Below, in pieces: positions 9,502-18,461 of a stretch of DNA of 64,000 nt. The translations under genes were made by a program, and so were the position numbers. The stretch comes from an uncultured beta proteobacterium (lineage in GTDB: Bacteria > Pseudomonadota > Gammaproteobacteria > Burkholderiales > Burkholderiaceae_E). The DNA lies in NCBI GenBank assembly GCA_903934295.1, contig CAIZNI010000003.1, positions 18,467 to 82,466 of the forward strand, given 5' to 3'. Under the pieces are notes generated by a model. The model ran no database searches. It was not told the origin of the DNA and was given only the letters and a program-made list of their open reading frames with translations. Position 1 is the stretch's first letter. Each line of letters starts with the position of its first letter.

Positions 9502-9509
<8 letters not shown>
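8253..9509 (+). CDS. lolC: Lipoprotein-releasing ABC transporter permease, LolC/LolE type
   Basis: Membrane subunit of the LolCDE complex, which extracts mature lipoproteins from the inner membrane and passes them to LolA. With the TTG at 8253-8255 it has 418 residues and begins [16 protein letters not shown], close to the family N-terminus. An ATG at 8115 is possible but adds 46 Ala/Gly-rich residues. Four membrane segments: [20 protein letters not shown] (about residue 30), a large periplasmic domain, [19 protein letters not shown] (about 275), [19 protein letters not shown] (about 330) and [17 protein letters not shown] (about 390). The 3' end overlaps lolD by 8 bp. Only one such permease is visible here, so it may homodimerise, or a second lies elsewhere. 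Confidence 0.92.
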
Positions 9510-10251
<742 letters not shown>

Positions 10252-10291
10252 TCCGGCGGCTCGAGCGCCGTCGCGACCGCGGGTTCATCGC

Positions 10292-11104
10292 ATGCTCATC
10301 GACACCCATTGCCACCTCGATGCCGCGGAGTTCGAGGGCGAGGTGGACCGGATGCGGCGCGAGGCGCTGGAAAAGGGTGTCGGCCTGATCGTGGTGCCGG
10401 CAGTGTCCGCGGGCAATCTCGAGGCGGTCCGGGCGCTGGCGGCGGGTCGCGAAGGTGCCCGCTGCGTGTATGCGCTGGGCATCCACCCGATCGCCGTCCA
10501 GACGGCGGCCGATGAGGATCTGGCGCGGCTTCGCGCCGCGCTGACCGCCTGCATCGACGATCCCGATCTGGTGGCGGTGGGCGAGATCGGTCTGGACTTC
10601 TTCCTGCCCGGCCTGGACCGCCAGCGTCAGGAACACTTCTATGTCGAACAGCTCAAGATGGCCCGCGAGTTCGGTCTGCCGGTGATCCTGCATGTGCGTC
10701 GCTCGCAGGACACGCTGCTCAAGCACCTGCGCCGCCTGCGGGTGTCCGGGGGGATCGCCCATGCCTTCAATGGCAGCCGCCAGCAGGCGCAAGCCTTCGT
10801 CGGGCTCGGGTTCGCGCTGGGATTCGGCGGCGCGATGACCTTCACCCGGGCGCTGCAGATTCGCCGGCTCGCCGCCGAGCTCGATCCGCAGGCGGCGGTC
10901 CTCGAGACCGATGCGCCCGACATCGCGCCGGCCTGGCGCCATCCGGCGCGCAACGAGCCGGGCGAACTGCTTGGCATCGCGCAGGTGTTCGCACAACTGC
11001 GCGAGCGCCCGCTCGAGGAGTGCATCGCCCAGGTCCAGGAGAATGCGTGCCGGGTGTTGCCGCGCCTCGGACCGGTGCTTCGCAGCCTGGTGCCGATCCA
11101 GTAG
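10292..11104 (+). CDS. TatD-family metal-dependent hydrolase/deoxyribonuclease
   Basis: A 270-residue TIM-barrel hydrolase of the TatD/YcfH family, which cleaves DNA ends or other phosphoester or amide substrates. Metal ligands are visible: THCHLD near residue 5, GEIGLDFF with the conserved Glu near residue 95, ILHVRRS near 133, AHAFNGS near 158 and the final Asp in LETDAPD near 210. Length and motif order are normal. It lies 40 bp after lolD on the same strand and may share its transcript. The family is well assigned; the physiological substrate is not. Confidence 0.9.
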   Translation: MLIDTHCHLDAAEFEGEVDRMRREALEKGVGLIVVPAVSAGNLEAVRALAAGREGARCVYALGIHPIAVQTAADEDLARLRAALTACIDDPDLVAVGEIGLDFFLPGLDRQRQEHFYVEQLKMAREFGLPVILHVRRSQDTLLKHLRRLRVSGGIAHAFNGSRQQAQAFVGLGFALGFGGAMTFTRALQIRRLAAELDPQAAVLETDAPDIAPAWRHPARNEPGELLGIAQVFAQLRERPLEECIAQVQENACRVLPRLGPVLRSLVPIQ

Positions 11105-11257
11105 TTCCGCCAGGGCAGGCCAGCGGTGGCGGGTGGCGGCGGGTACTGGCATCGGTCATGCACCCGCTTGCGCCAAGCCGTCCGGTCTAGTTCCCGAGGC
11201 TGCGCGACTGACCGTTCGACCGATCGCCAGCGCTGACCGGGGCGGCGATGATCGCTG

Positions 11258-14200
11258 ATGCCCCCCTCGCGCCGATTCACCCGCCCCCGCGATCCGCTGC
11301 GAGCGTTGCCGGCGGGCGCGGTGGTCGTCGCGGCCTGCTGGTGGGTCCAGCAGTGGCGAGCGCTGCCGACCGCAGCATTTTGCATTTGCCTGATGGCGAT
11401 CGGCCTGGCCGGCATGCTGCTGGCCCGTCCGATCGCCCTGCGCCGGTGGCGCCGGCGGGCCTGGTCTTGCCGGTGGGCCTGGTCCCGCCGGCGGATCCGG
11501 TCTCGCCCGCTTGGTGCGCGCGCCCTCGCGTCGCTGCTGCTGCTGTCGGGAATCGCCCTGCTGGCGACTGGCTGGGCGGGGTGGCGCGCCCAGCAAGGCC
11601 TCGCGCAGCGACTGTCCCCGGCGCTGGAAGGGGTCGAACTGACGGTGCTCGGATTCGTCGATGAAATGCCGATCGCCTCGCGCTTCGGCTGGCGGGCGCG
11701 CTTTCAGATCGAGTCCTGCGAGCCGGTCGGCGGGCCTTGTCCGGGGCCGGTGGCGGTGCGGCTGAACTGGCCGCTGACCCACGCCGCGTTCGATCGCGCG
11801 GGGTCGGCGGGTGGGCGCACACCGCTACCCGGGACGGCCCCGATCGCCCCCGGCGAGCGATGGCGCATCAGCGTTCGCCTGAAGCGCCCGCTGGCCGCGC
11901 AGAATCCGCTGCTCTTCGATGCCGAGTTGCGCTCGCTGCAGGAAGGCATCGCCGCCAGCGGCAGCGTGCGCAGCGGTCCGCGGGCGGCGCACGCGCCGCA
12001 GCGCCTCGAAGGATCGGGCGGGTGGCCGGGCAGTGGCGTCGAGCGCTTGCGCACACGTCTGCGCGATGCAATGGCGCTGGCGCTGCGGGGGGCCGCCGAG
12101 CCGGTTCGCGGGGTGCTGATTGCGCTGGTGGTGGGCGATCAGTCGGCGATACCGGGTCCGTTCTGGGAACTGTTCAACCGCACCGGTGTGGGCCACCTGA
12201 TGAGCATTTCCGGTCTGCACATCACGATGCTGGCGGGCCTGGGTGCCTGGGCCGTGCGCCGGCTCTGGCGGGCGCCGATCGCGCTGCCGGCGTTTGGCCG
12301 GCAGCCCCGACGTCCGCTGGCCGCGTTGCTCAGCGCGCCCCACGCCGCCTGGTGCGCGGGCGTGGGCGTGGCCTTTGCCTACTCGGCGCTCGCCGGCTGG
12401 GGCCTGCCCGCGCAGCGCACCTGCTGGATGCTCGCCGCCGCCGGACTCGCGCTGGCCAGTGGCCGCGCTCGAAGCACCCGCGACGTCCTGTGCACCGCCG
12501 CCGCCATCGTCTGCGTGGCGGATCCGTGGGCGCCGATGGCGGCCGGTTTCTGGCTGTCGTTTGCCGCGGTGGCGGCGATTGTCTGGCACGGTTCCCGGTT
12601 CCAGCCGGTCTCGCCCGGGGCGGCGTCGGCGAGCCTCGCGCTTGCCCCCCGTGCGTCGTGGCTGCGCGTCTGGCTCGCGCCCCGGCTGGCCGAGGCCGGC
12701 CGCACGCAGGTGGCGGCCACCGTCTCGCTGCTGCCGCTGGGCATCCTGTTCTTTTCGTCGGTTTCCCTCATCAGTCCGCTGGCCAATGCCTTCGCGATTC
12801 CGCTGGTCTCCGGCGTCATCACGCCGCTGGCACTGGCGGGCGGTGTTCTGACGCTGCTGCCGTTGCCGCTGGGCAGCGGGCTGCTGATGCTCACCGCCGA
12901 GTGCACCGGCTGGCTGCTGCGCGCGCTGGCCGCGTGCGATGCCGGTTCCTGGGCGGCGGTCGGTGTGCCGGCGCCCGGGGTGGTGGCGGTGCTGATCGGG
13001 GCTGCTGCCTGTGCGGTGCTGCTGGCGCCCTGGCCGATACCCGGTCGGGCCTGGGCAGGGGCAGGGCTGCTGCCGCTGCTGCTCAGTCCGGTGGCGACGC
13101 CGCGCCCCGATGAGCTGTGGCTGACCGCACTCGATGTCGGTCAGGGCATGGCAGTGCTGGTCGAGACCGCCGAGGGCCGCCTGCTCTACGACACCGGTCC
13201 GTCCTATGGCCAAGACAACGACGCCGGGGCGCGGGTGCTCGCGCCCTATCTGCGGGCCCGCGGCATCACCCGTCTGCAGGCGATGGTGGTGTCGCACCGC
13301 GACACCGACCATTCCGGCGGCGCCCTGTCACTGCTGCGCCAGTGGCCGGTGGACTGGGTGGGCTCCTCGCTGGAGGCGGCGCATCCGGTGGTGCTGGCCG
13401 CGCCCCGCCATCACCCCTGCCAACGCGGGGAGCAATGGCAGTGGGGCGGTGTCGGTTTCGAATGGCTGCACCCGGGCGGGGAGCCTGCGCCCGCCCGTGC
13501 GCCCAGCGCCAACGCACGCAGCTGCGTGCTGCGCATCGTCGCGCCCGCGGCCACCGTCCTGCTGGCCGGTGACATCGAAGCCGCCCAGGAAAGCCGGCTG
13601 ATGGCGCTGTTCGGACCCCGCACGCTGCGCGCCGATGTGCTGCTGGCGCCGCATCACGGCAGCGCCACCTCCTCATCGCCGGCCTTCCTTGCGGCGGTGG
13701 CACCGAGATGGGCGGTCTTCCAGGTCGGCTATCGAAACCGATTCGGGCATCCGGCGGCACGGGTGCTGCAGCGGTATCAGCAGGCCGGCGTCGGCATCTT
13801 GCGCAGCGACCATGACGGCGCGATCACGATTCGTCTGCGCGCGGGCCACGCGCCGGTGATCGAGCGTGCCCGGCGTGACAGCCTTCGCTACTGGCGGCTG
13901 GCGGGGAATCCCGGCCAGCCTGAGCCTTCCGACCCGACGGTGACTGCGTCACCGGAGCCGACCGACTCCGGCCCTGACCCAGGCGCCCGCCCGGATCCGG
14001 TGGCCGGCGAGCGCGCGCAGTCCGCTACTGGGCGGTCCAGCCGCCGTCCACCGTCCAGGCCGCGCCGCGCACCTGGGCGGCGGACTCCGAGCACAGGAAC
14101 ACCGCCAGATCGCCGAGCTGCTGAGGCGTCACGAAGTCCACCGAGGGCTGCTTCTCGGACAGCAGGGCCACCTTGGCCTCCTGCTCGCTCAGGCCGGCCT

Positions 14201-14275
14201 GGCTGGCGCGCGCATCGATCTGCTTTTGCACCAGCGGGGTCAGCACCCAACCCGGACAGATCGCGTTGCAGGTGA
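11258..14275 (+). CDS. comEC: DNA internalisation/competence protein ComEC/Rec2
   Basis: Inner-membrane channel that carries one DNA strand into the cytoplasm during natural transformation. The N-terminal part has two or three membrane segments and a DUF4131-like OB domain. The competence domain, with many helices, begins near residue 300 (NRTGVGHLMSISGLHITML). A C-terminal metallo-beta-lactamase-like domain starts near residue 620 (LTALDVGQGMAVLVE) with SHRDTDHSGG near 678 and LLAPHHGS near 792. Homologues normally end soon after this domain, here around residue 880 (RYWRLAG). The frame instead stays open for about 125 more Pro/Arg/Ser-rich residues, mostly antisense to bdhA, so the tail may not be a real domain. 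No other competence genes are in the window. Confidence 0.9.
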   Translation: MPPSRRFTRPRDPLRALPAGAVVVAACWWVQQWRALPTAAFCICLMAIGLAGMLLARPIALRRWRRRAWSCRWAWSRRRIRSRPLGARALASLLLLSGIALLATGWAGWRAQQGLAQRLSPALEGVELTVLGFVDEMPIASRFGWRARFQIESCEPVGGPCPGPVAVRLNWPLTHAAFDRAGSAGGRTPLPGTAPIAPGERWRISVRLKRPLAAQNPLLFDAELRSLQEGIAASGSVRSGPRAAHAPQRLEGSGGWPGSGVERLRTRLRDAMALALRGAAEPVRGVLIALVVGDQSAIPGPFWELFNRTGVGHLMSISGLHITMLAGLGAWAVRRLWRAPIALPAFGRQPRRPLAALLSAPHAAWCAGVGVAFAYSALAGWGLPAQRTCWMLAAAGLALASGRARSTRDVLCTAAAIVCVADPWAPMAAGFWLSFAAVAAIVWHGSRFQPVSPGAASASLALAPRASWLRVWLAPRLAEAGRTQVAATVSLLPLGILFFSSVSLISPLANAFAIPLVSGVITPLALAGGVLTLLPLPLGSGLLMLTAECTGWLLRALAACDAGSWAAVGVPAPGVVAVLIGAAACAVLLAPWPIPGRAWAGAGLLPLLLSPVATPRPDELWLTALDVGQGMAVLVETAEGRLLYDTGPSYGQDNDAGARVLAPYLRARGITRLQAMVVSHRDTDHSGGALSLLRQWPVDWVGSSLEAAHPVVLAAPRHHPCQRGEQWQWGGVGFEWLHPGGEPAPARAPSANARSCVLRIVAPAATVLLAGDIEAAQESRLMALFGPRTLRADVLLAPHHGSATSSSPAFLAAVAPRWAVFQVGYRNRFGHPAARVLQRYQQAGVGILRSDHDGAITIRLRAGHAPVIERARRDSLRYWRLAGNPGQPEPSDPTVTASPEPTDSGPDPGARPDPVAGERAQSATGRSSRRPPSRPRRAPGRRTPSTGTPPDRRAAEASRSPPRAASRTAGPPWPPARSGRPGWRAHRSAFAPAGSAPNPDRSRCR

Positions 14276-14804
14276 TCGCGGTGCGCGCCGTTTCGAGCCC
14301 GACCACCTTGGTCAGACCGATGATGCCGTGCTTGGCCGCCACATAGGCGGCCTTGTCGACCGAGGCCACCAGACCGTGCACCGACGCGATGTTCAGGATG
14401 CGGCCCCAGCCGCGGGACTTCATGCCCGGCAGCGCGCAGCGAATGGTGTGGAAGGCCGCCGACAGGTTGAGCGCGATGATGGCGTCCCAGCGTTCGACCG
14501 GGAACTGCTCGACCGGGGCGACATGCTGGATGCCGGCGTTGTTGACCAGCACGTCGATGCCGATGCCGGCCTCGGCCAGGCGGGCGAACATCGCGTCGAT
14601 GTCGGCGGCGCGTGACAGGTCGGCGGCCTGGTAGCTGACGCTGACGCCATGGGTGGCGGCCAGGCTCGCGCGCAGCCGCTCGATTTCGCCGGCGTCGCCG
14701 AAGCCGTTCAGGACGATGTCGGCGCCGCCCGCGGCCAGCGCGTTTGCGATGCCCAGGCCGATGCCGCTGGTCGAACCGGTCACAAGTGCCGTCTTGCCTT
14801 TCAC
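14025..14804 (-). CDS. bdhA: D-3-hydroxybutyrate dehydrogenase (SDR)
   Basis: NAD-dependent interconversion of D-3-hydroxybutyrate and acetoacetate, part of polyhydroxybutyrate and ketone-body use. It has 259 residues and classic SDR features: TGSTSGIGLGIA nucleotide-binding motif at residue 9, NNAG near 88, catalytic Ser in IASVHG near 140 and YVAAKHG (YxxxK) near 153. VHGLVAS, NAICPGWVLTPLV and the QPSVDF segment are typical of PHB-pathway hydroxybutyrate dehydrogenases. The start is GTG at 14802-14804, preceded by GGGAG seven bases upstream. The last 251 bp overlap the open frame of comEC on the other strand. Confidence 0.92.
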   Translation of the reverse strand: MKGKTALVTGSTSGIGLGIANALAAGGADIVLNGFGDAGEIERLRASLAATHGVSVSYQAADLSRAADIDAMFARLAEAGIGIDVLVNNAGIQHVAPVEQFPVERWDAIIALNLSAAFHTIRCALPGMKSRGWGRILNIASVHGLVASVDKAAYVAAKHGIIGLTKVVGLETARTAITCNAICPGWVLTPLVQKQIDARASQAGLSEQEAKVALLSEKQPSVDFVTPQQLGDLAVFLCSESAAQVRGAAWTVDGGWTAQ

Positions 14805-14915
14805 GATGGAGCTCCCTGATAAGATCGGTCGATTGTACTAGCGGGGTCGCGGGGCCATCCCGGGCGCCGCTCGCCTCCCGCTTTTCTCAACAAACCCAAG
14901 GCACAGGAAACCCAG

Positions 14916-15266
14916 ATGTCGATTCAACGCATGCATGTCGGACCCCGGATGTCCGAAGTGGCCGTCCACCAGGGGGTGGTCTATCTCGCGGGTCAGGTGG
15001 CCGATGATGCCAAGGCCGATGTCACCGGCCAGACCCGCCAGGTGCTGGCAGCCATCGATCGCCTGCTCGCCGAAGCGAACAGCGACAAGACCCGTGTGCT
15101 TCAAGCCACCATCTTCCTGAAGTCGATCAGTGATTTCCCGGCCATGAACGCCGTCTGGGATGCCTGGGTCGTCCCCGGCCAGACCCCGCCGCGCGCCACC
15201 GTCGAGGCCGGGCTCGCCCGCCCCGAGTTCCTCGTCGAAGTGAAGATCATCGCCGCGCAGCGCTGA
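14916..15266 (+). CDS. RidA/YjgF-family enamine/imine deaminase
   Basis: A 116-residue member of the Rid family. RidA hydrolyses reactive 2-aminoacrylate-type enamines released by PLP enzymes; other Rid subgroups have catabolic roles. It contains VYLAGQVADD near residue 22, FLKSISDF near 70, and PPRATVEAGLARPEFLVEVKIIA at the end, where the Arg corresponds to the substrate-carboxylate-binding Arg. The neighbouring PRATVE motif is family-diagnostic. AGGA 9 bases before the ATG supports the start. It stands alone, convergent with the iron-binding-protein gene 12 bp away. Confidence 0.9.
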   Translation: MSIQRMHVGPRMSEVAVHQGVVYLAGQVADDAKADVTGQTRQVLAAIDRLLAEANSDKTRVLQATIFLKSISDFPAMNAVWDAWVVPGQTPPRATVEAGLARPEFLVEVKIIAAQR

Positions 15267-15278
15267 TCCGCGCCCGCG

Positions 15279-16421
15279 CTAGCGCCAGCCCGCCCGGTCG
15301 ATGATCCGGGCGGCGTTGACCTGCGATCGGCCGATCTGCCCGATCGCCAGCGTGTCCTGGCGAAACTTCCCCAGTCGCTCCAGGGCCGGGTTGCGTACTT
15401 CGACCGACGCGACGACCGGCCATTCGTTGTTGCCGTCGGCGAAGTGGCGCTGCGCCTCGTCGCTGGCGAGGTATTCCAGGAAGCGCACCGCCGCGTCCCG
15501 ATGGGGCGCATGGCGAGCCAGCCCGCCGCCCGATACATTCATGTGCGTGCCGCGGTTGCCCTGGTTCGGCATGACAATGCCGATCCGCGACATCAGTTCC
15601 TTGTCCTCCGGCTTGTCCGAGCGCATCAGCCGGGCCAGGTAATAGGTATTGGCCAGCGCGACTCCGCACTCGCCGCTGGCAACCGCCTTGATCTGGTCGG
15701 TGTCGCCGCCGCGCGGCGACCGGGCGAAATTCGCCACCATGCCGCGGGCCCACTTTTCGGCGCCGGCCTCGCCCAGGTGCTCGGCCATCGAGCCGATCAG
15801 CGACAGCATGTAGGGGTGGGTGCCGGAGCGGGTGCAGACCTTGCCCTTGAGCGCCGGGCTGGCGAGGTCCTCGTAGTCATTCACGGAGCCCGCCGGGACG
15901 CTCGCCTTGTGGTGGATGATCACCCGGGCACGAGTCGAGAAGGCGAACCACTCGCTTCCCTTGCCGTCGTCCTTGCCACGCAGATGGGCCGGTATGCGGG
16001 CCTCCAGAGTGGCCGAGCGCAGGGGCTGAAAAAGGCCCTCGATCTGCGCCTTCCAGAGCCGCGCGGCGTCGACCAGCAGCACCAGGTCGGCCGGGCTGTT
16101 GCGTCCCTCGGTGCGCAGACGCTCCAGCAACGCCTCGTCGCCGGCCTCGATGCGATTGATGCGGATGCCGGTCTGCCGGGTGAAGTTCCCGTACAGCGCC
16201 TCATCGGTCTGGTAATGGCGCGCGGAATACAGGTTGATCACCTTTTCCTGCGCCTGAGCCGACCGGACGAAGCCGCCGGTCAGTGTCGTGGCAGCGATGG
16301 CGATCGCGATGAATGCGCCTCGGACGGCGCGGCTGATCGACTGGCGCCTGGCCGACAGGGGAGGGTGGTCGCGCCGGACGGGTATCGGTGTCGGGGGCAG
16401 TGGTGCAGTCGCAGGGGTCAT
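15279..16421 (-). CDS. Ferric-iron ABC transporter periplasmic binding protein (FutA/FbpA type)
   Basis: Periplasmic protein that captures Fe(III) for an ABC importer. It has 380 residues including an N-terminal export signal: twin basic residues, a hydrophobic run (FIAIAIAATTLTGGF) and cleavage near SAQAQ-EK. The mature protein begins EKVINLYSARHYQTDEALY, the family start; the paired tyrosines in ALANTYYLARL near residue 260 are typical iron ligands. I chose the ATG at 16419-16421 because the Fur-like operator and promoter lie just upstream of it. No permease or ATPase gene is adjacent, so its transporter partner must be elsewhere. Confidence 0.9.
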   Translation of the reverse strand: MTPATAPLPPTPIPVRRDHPPLSARRQSISRAVRGAFIAIAIAATTLTGGFVRSAQAQEKVINLYSARHYQTDEALYGNFTRQTGIRINRIEAGDEALLERLRTEGRNSPADLVLLVDAARLWKAQIEGLFQPLRSATLEARIPAHLRGKDDGKGSEWFAFSTRARVIIHHKASVPAGSVNDYEDLASPALKGKVCTRSGTHPYMLSLIGSMAEHLGEAGAEKWARGMVANFARSPRGGDTDQIKAVASGECGVALANTYYLARLMRSDKPEDKELMSRIGIVMPNQGNRGTHMNVSGGGLARHAPHRDAAVRFLEYLASDEAQRHFADGNNEWPVVASVEVRNPALERLGKFRQDTLAIGQIGRSQVNAARIIDRAGWR

Positions 16422-16455
16422 CGGGCGGACGGTGTCGTTGGAGAGGGATGCGGCG

Positions 16456-16484
16456 AGTGTAGGATTCTTTTCTTGGTAATGCAA
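16456..16484 (-). promoter_or_regulatory. Sigma70-like promoter of the iron-binding-protein gene
   Basis: On the minus strand, -35 TTGCAT (16479-16484) and -10 TACACT (16456-16461) are separated by exactly 17 bp, about 35 bp before the ATG. The -35 lies inside the Fur-like palindrome, so a bound repressor would block RNA polymerase. Confidence 0.6.
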
Positions 16485-16502
16485 ACGAGAGTCGTTCGCA
16501 TT
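16478..16502. promoter_or_regulatory. Fur-like operator
   Basis: An inverted repeat with 11-bp arms AATGCAAACGA (16478-16488) and TCGTTCGCATT (16492-16502), one mismatch, 3-bp centre. The core resembles the GAGAATCATTC-type Fur boxes seen in betaproteobacteria, and it sits over the -35 of an iron-uptake gene. It may also affect the divergent patatin-like gene. Confidence 0.7.
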
Positions 16503-16610
16503 CGTAATATTCCGAATGATGTGGCATCCCGGGTCTGGCGTCGCAGGCGCCGATCCGCACCCCGGTCCCCGCCGATCCGCCACCGATCGGGAAGCCGTAC
16601 CCCGCCGGCA

Positions 16611-16616
16611 TAGAAT
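16611..16616 (+). promoter_or_regulatory. Candidate -10 box of the patatin-like lipoprotein gene
   Basis: TAGAAT at 16611-16616 overlaps the upstream ATG (16615-16617). That makes the second ATG at 16627 the more likely translation start. No convincing -35 was found. Confidence 0.35.
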
Positions 16617-16626
16617 GCGACCCACC

Positions 16627-17649
16627 ATGAATCCTTCCCCCAGTCCTTCGCAGCGTCGCAGGCTGCTGCGGCTGATGCCGCTGGCAGCGGCTGCCGCGGC
16701 CGCGTCCGGGTGTTCCGTGTGGCGCCGCCCTGACGCGGTGTTCCCCGCGTCGGCTTCAGCGCCGTCCGCAGCGGTGCCAGCGGCCCAGCGGTCCTTGCCC
16801 GCCGGTCAGCCCGCTGGTCAGCCCGCCGGTCAGCCCGGCGTTCGACCGCCTGCTGCCGATCTCCCGAGGCCCCCGCGCCTGGCGCTCGCCCTTGGCGGTG
16901 GGGCCGCGCGCGGCTTCGCTCATGTCGGTGTCATCGAAGTCCTGGAACAGGCGGGCATCCGACCCGATGTCGTCGTGGGCACCAGCGCGGGCAGCGTGGT
17001 CGGCGCCCTCTATGCGAGCGGCATGAATCCGCGCGCCCTGCGCGAAGCGGCACTGTCGCTCGAGGAAGGGATGCTGGGCGACTGGTCCCTTCAGGTGCGC
17101 GGCGTGCTGCGCGGCAAGGCGCTGCAGGACACCGTCAATCGCTGGGTCGGCGGGCGCGCGATCGAGCGCTTCGCCTTGCCCTATGCCGCGGTGATGACCG
17201 ATCTTTACGACGGCTCGATGCGTCTGGCCCGAAGCGGCGATGCCGGTCTGGCGGTGCGCGCGTCCAGCGCGGTCCCGGGGGTGTTCGAGCCGGTTCGAAT
17301 CGGCGAGCGCGAATACGTCGACGGCGGTCTGGTGAGCCCGGTGCCGGTGCGGGCCGCGCGCTCGATGGGTGCCGACCTGGTGCTGGCGGTGGACATCTCG
17401 TCGAAACCCCGTTTCCAGGAGACCGACACCCTGCCGCGCGTGCTGCTGCAGGCTTTCGCGATCATGTCGCAGCATCTGGCGGCGCGCGAACTGCTCGAAG
17501 CCGATCTGGTGGTCTCGCCATCGGTGGGCGATCGGGGCTCGGCGGATTTCTCGGATCGGGTCGGGGCGATCGCACTGGGCGCCCAGGCGATGCGCGCCGC
17601 CTTGCCGGGTCTTCAGTCGCGCATCCGGCAGTGGCGCCCGCCGGCTTGA
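16627..17649 (+). CDS. Patatin-like phospholipase, putative lipoprotein (RssA-like)
   Basis: A 340-residue putative serine lipase. The N-terminus is basic then hydrophobic (RRRLLRLMPLAAAAAAASGC) with a lipobox-like ASGC, so it is probably a membrane lipoprotein. A Pro/Ala/Gln-rich linker with three AGQP repeats follows. The patatin domain shows the oxyanion-hole motif LALGGGAARGFAHVG near residue 90, the nucleophile motif GTSAGS near 117 and the catalytic Asp in DGGLVSPVPV near 235. It resembles bacterial RssA-type patatins. Start at the second ATG, because the first lies in a probable -10 box. Substrate unknown. Confidence 0.85.
   Translation: MNPSPSPSQRRRLLRLMPLAAAAAAASGCSVWRRPDAVFPASASAPSAAVPAAQRSLPAGQPAGQPAGQPGVRPPAADLPRPPRLALALGGGAARGFAHVGVIEVLEQAGIRPDVVVGTSAGSVVGALYASGMNPRALREAALSLEEGMLGDWSLQVRGVLRGKALQDTVNRWVGGRAIERFALPYAAVMTDLYDGSMRLARSGDAGLAVRASSAVPGVFEPVRIGEREYVDGGLVSPVPVRAARSMGADLVLAVDISSKPRFQETDTLPRVLLQAFAIMSQHLAARELLEADLVVSPSVGDRGSADFSDRVGAIALGAQAMRAALPGLQSRIRQWRPPA
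16801..16836 (+). repeat. 12-bp tandem repeat (x3) in the patatin-like gene
   Basis: Three copies of GCCGGTCAGCCC (the second with one change) encode AGQP repeats in the linker between the lipoprotein signal and the patatin domain. The repeat is in frame, so copy-number changes would only alter linker length. Confidence 0.9.
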
Positions 17650-17683
17650 GCCGGCACGACGCCCGGTCGATTCACCAACCGCT

Positions 17684-18328
17684 TCAGTTCGGCGACAGGG
17701 GCGGCGCCTGCAGCAGATCGGCAGCGTTGGTCCGGGGCAGCGCAGTCGCCGGCAGCGGCGCGGTGGCCGCGCTGAACGAAGCCGGCCCCGACAGGCGAGC
17801 GGGATCGCCACTCTTGTCCAGGCCCAGTCTTTCGGCCAGGACGCGCCGCGCGCCGTTGAAGCGCTGGCTCCAGTACTGTTTGCTCATCTGCTCGATGCGA
17901 ACGCCCCCGCCGCTGGAGGGCGCGTGCACGAACTGGTCGTTGCCGATGTAGATCCCGACGTGCGAGAAGGTGCGGCGCAGCGTGTTGAAGAAAACCAGAT
18001 CACCGGGACGCAGTTGCGAGGTGTCGATGTTTTCGCCCGAGCGGCTGATTTCTTCCGCCTTGCGCGGCAGCACCGTGCCGACCGTTTCGCGGAACACATG
18101 GCGCACCAGCCCGCTGCAATCCAGGCCAGTGTCGGGGGAACTGCCGCCGAACTTGTAGTTCACGCCCAGCAGCGACAGCGCGCGCAGCACCAGCTCGGCG
18201 CCCGAATGGTTCTCGGGCGCGGGCTCGGGGCCAGCGGCGCGGGCCGGCAGGCTTGCGCACAGGCAAGCCAGCAGCACGACAACCAGCATGCCGGTGTGGC
18301 CGAAGCCACGAAAATGGTTTTCAAACAT
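17684..18328 (-). CDS. NlpC/P60-family cell-wall endopeptidase
   Basis: A 214-residue putative exported cysteine peptidase that cleaves peptidoglycan stem peptides. The signal peptide (hydrophobic MLVVVLLACLCASL, cleavage near ARA-AG) is followed by one NlpC/P60 domain: catalytic Cys in LDCSGLVRHVF near residue 90, catalytic His in SHVGIYIG near 140, third polar residue in FVHAPSSGGG near 152. The C-terminal 50 residues are Ala/Pro/Ser-rich and unassigned. Start taken as MFENHFRGF at 18326-18328; an internal ATG at 18287-18289 (MLVVV) is possible. Confidence 0.88.
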   Translation of the reverse strand: MFENHFRGFGHTGMLVVVLLACLCASLPARAAGPEPAPENHSGAELVLRALSLLGVNYKFGGSSPDTGLDCSGLVRHVFRETVGTVLPRKAEEISRSGENIDTSQLRPGDLVFFNTLRRTFSHVGIYIGNDQFVHAPSSGGGVRIEQMSKQYWSQRFNGARRVLAERLGLDKSGDPARLSGPASFSAATAPLPATALPRTNAADLLQAPPLSPN

Positions 18329-18334
18329 GGGGTG

Positions 18335-18363
18335 AGGGTAAGAGAAAGCCCGGGCGGTGTCAA
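18335..18363 (-). promoter_or_regulatory. Strong promoter very close to the NlpC/P60 start
   Basis: Minus strand: perfect -35 TTGACA (18358-18363), 17-bp spacer, -10 TACCCT (18335-18340). The -10 ends only 6 bases before the ATG at 18328, so transcription should start at or next to that codon. This implies a leaderless mRNA, or that translation begins at the internal ATG at 18289. Confidence 0.55.
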
Positions 18364-18461
18364 AATCGGCGCCGAACACCCCTGCGGGCAGGCCTTGACG
18401 GGCAGGGGCAACACATCCGTGCCGGTTTTATTCCGTTTGACGCGCATTCGCGGGAGACATG

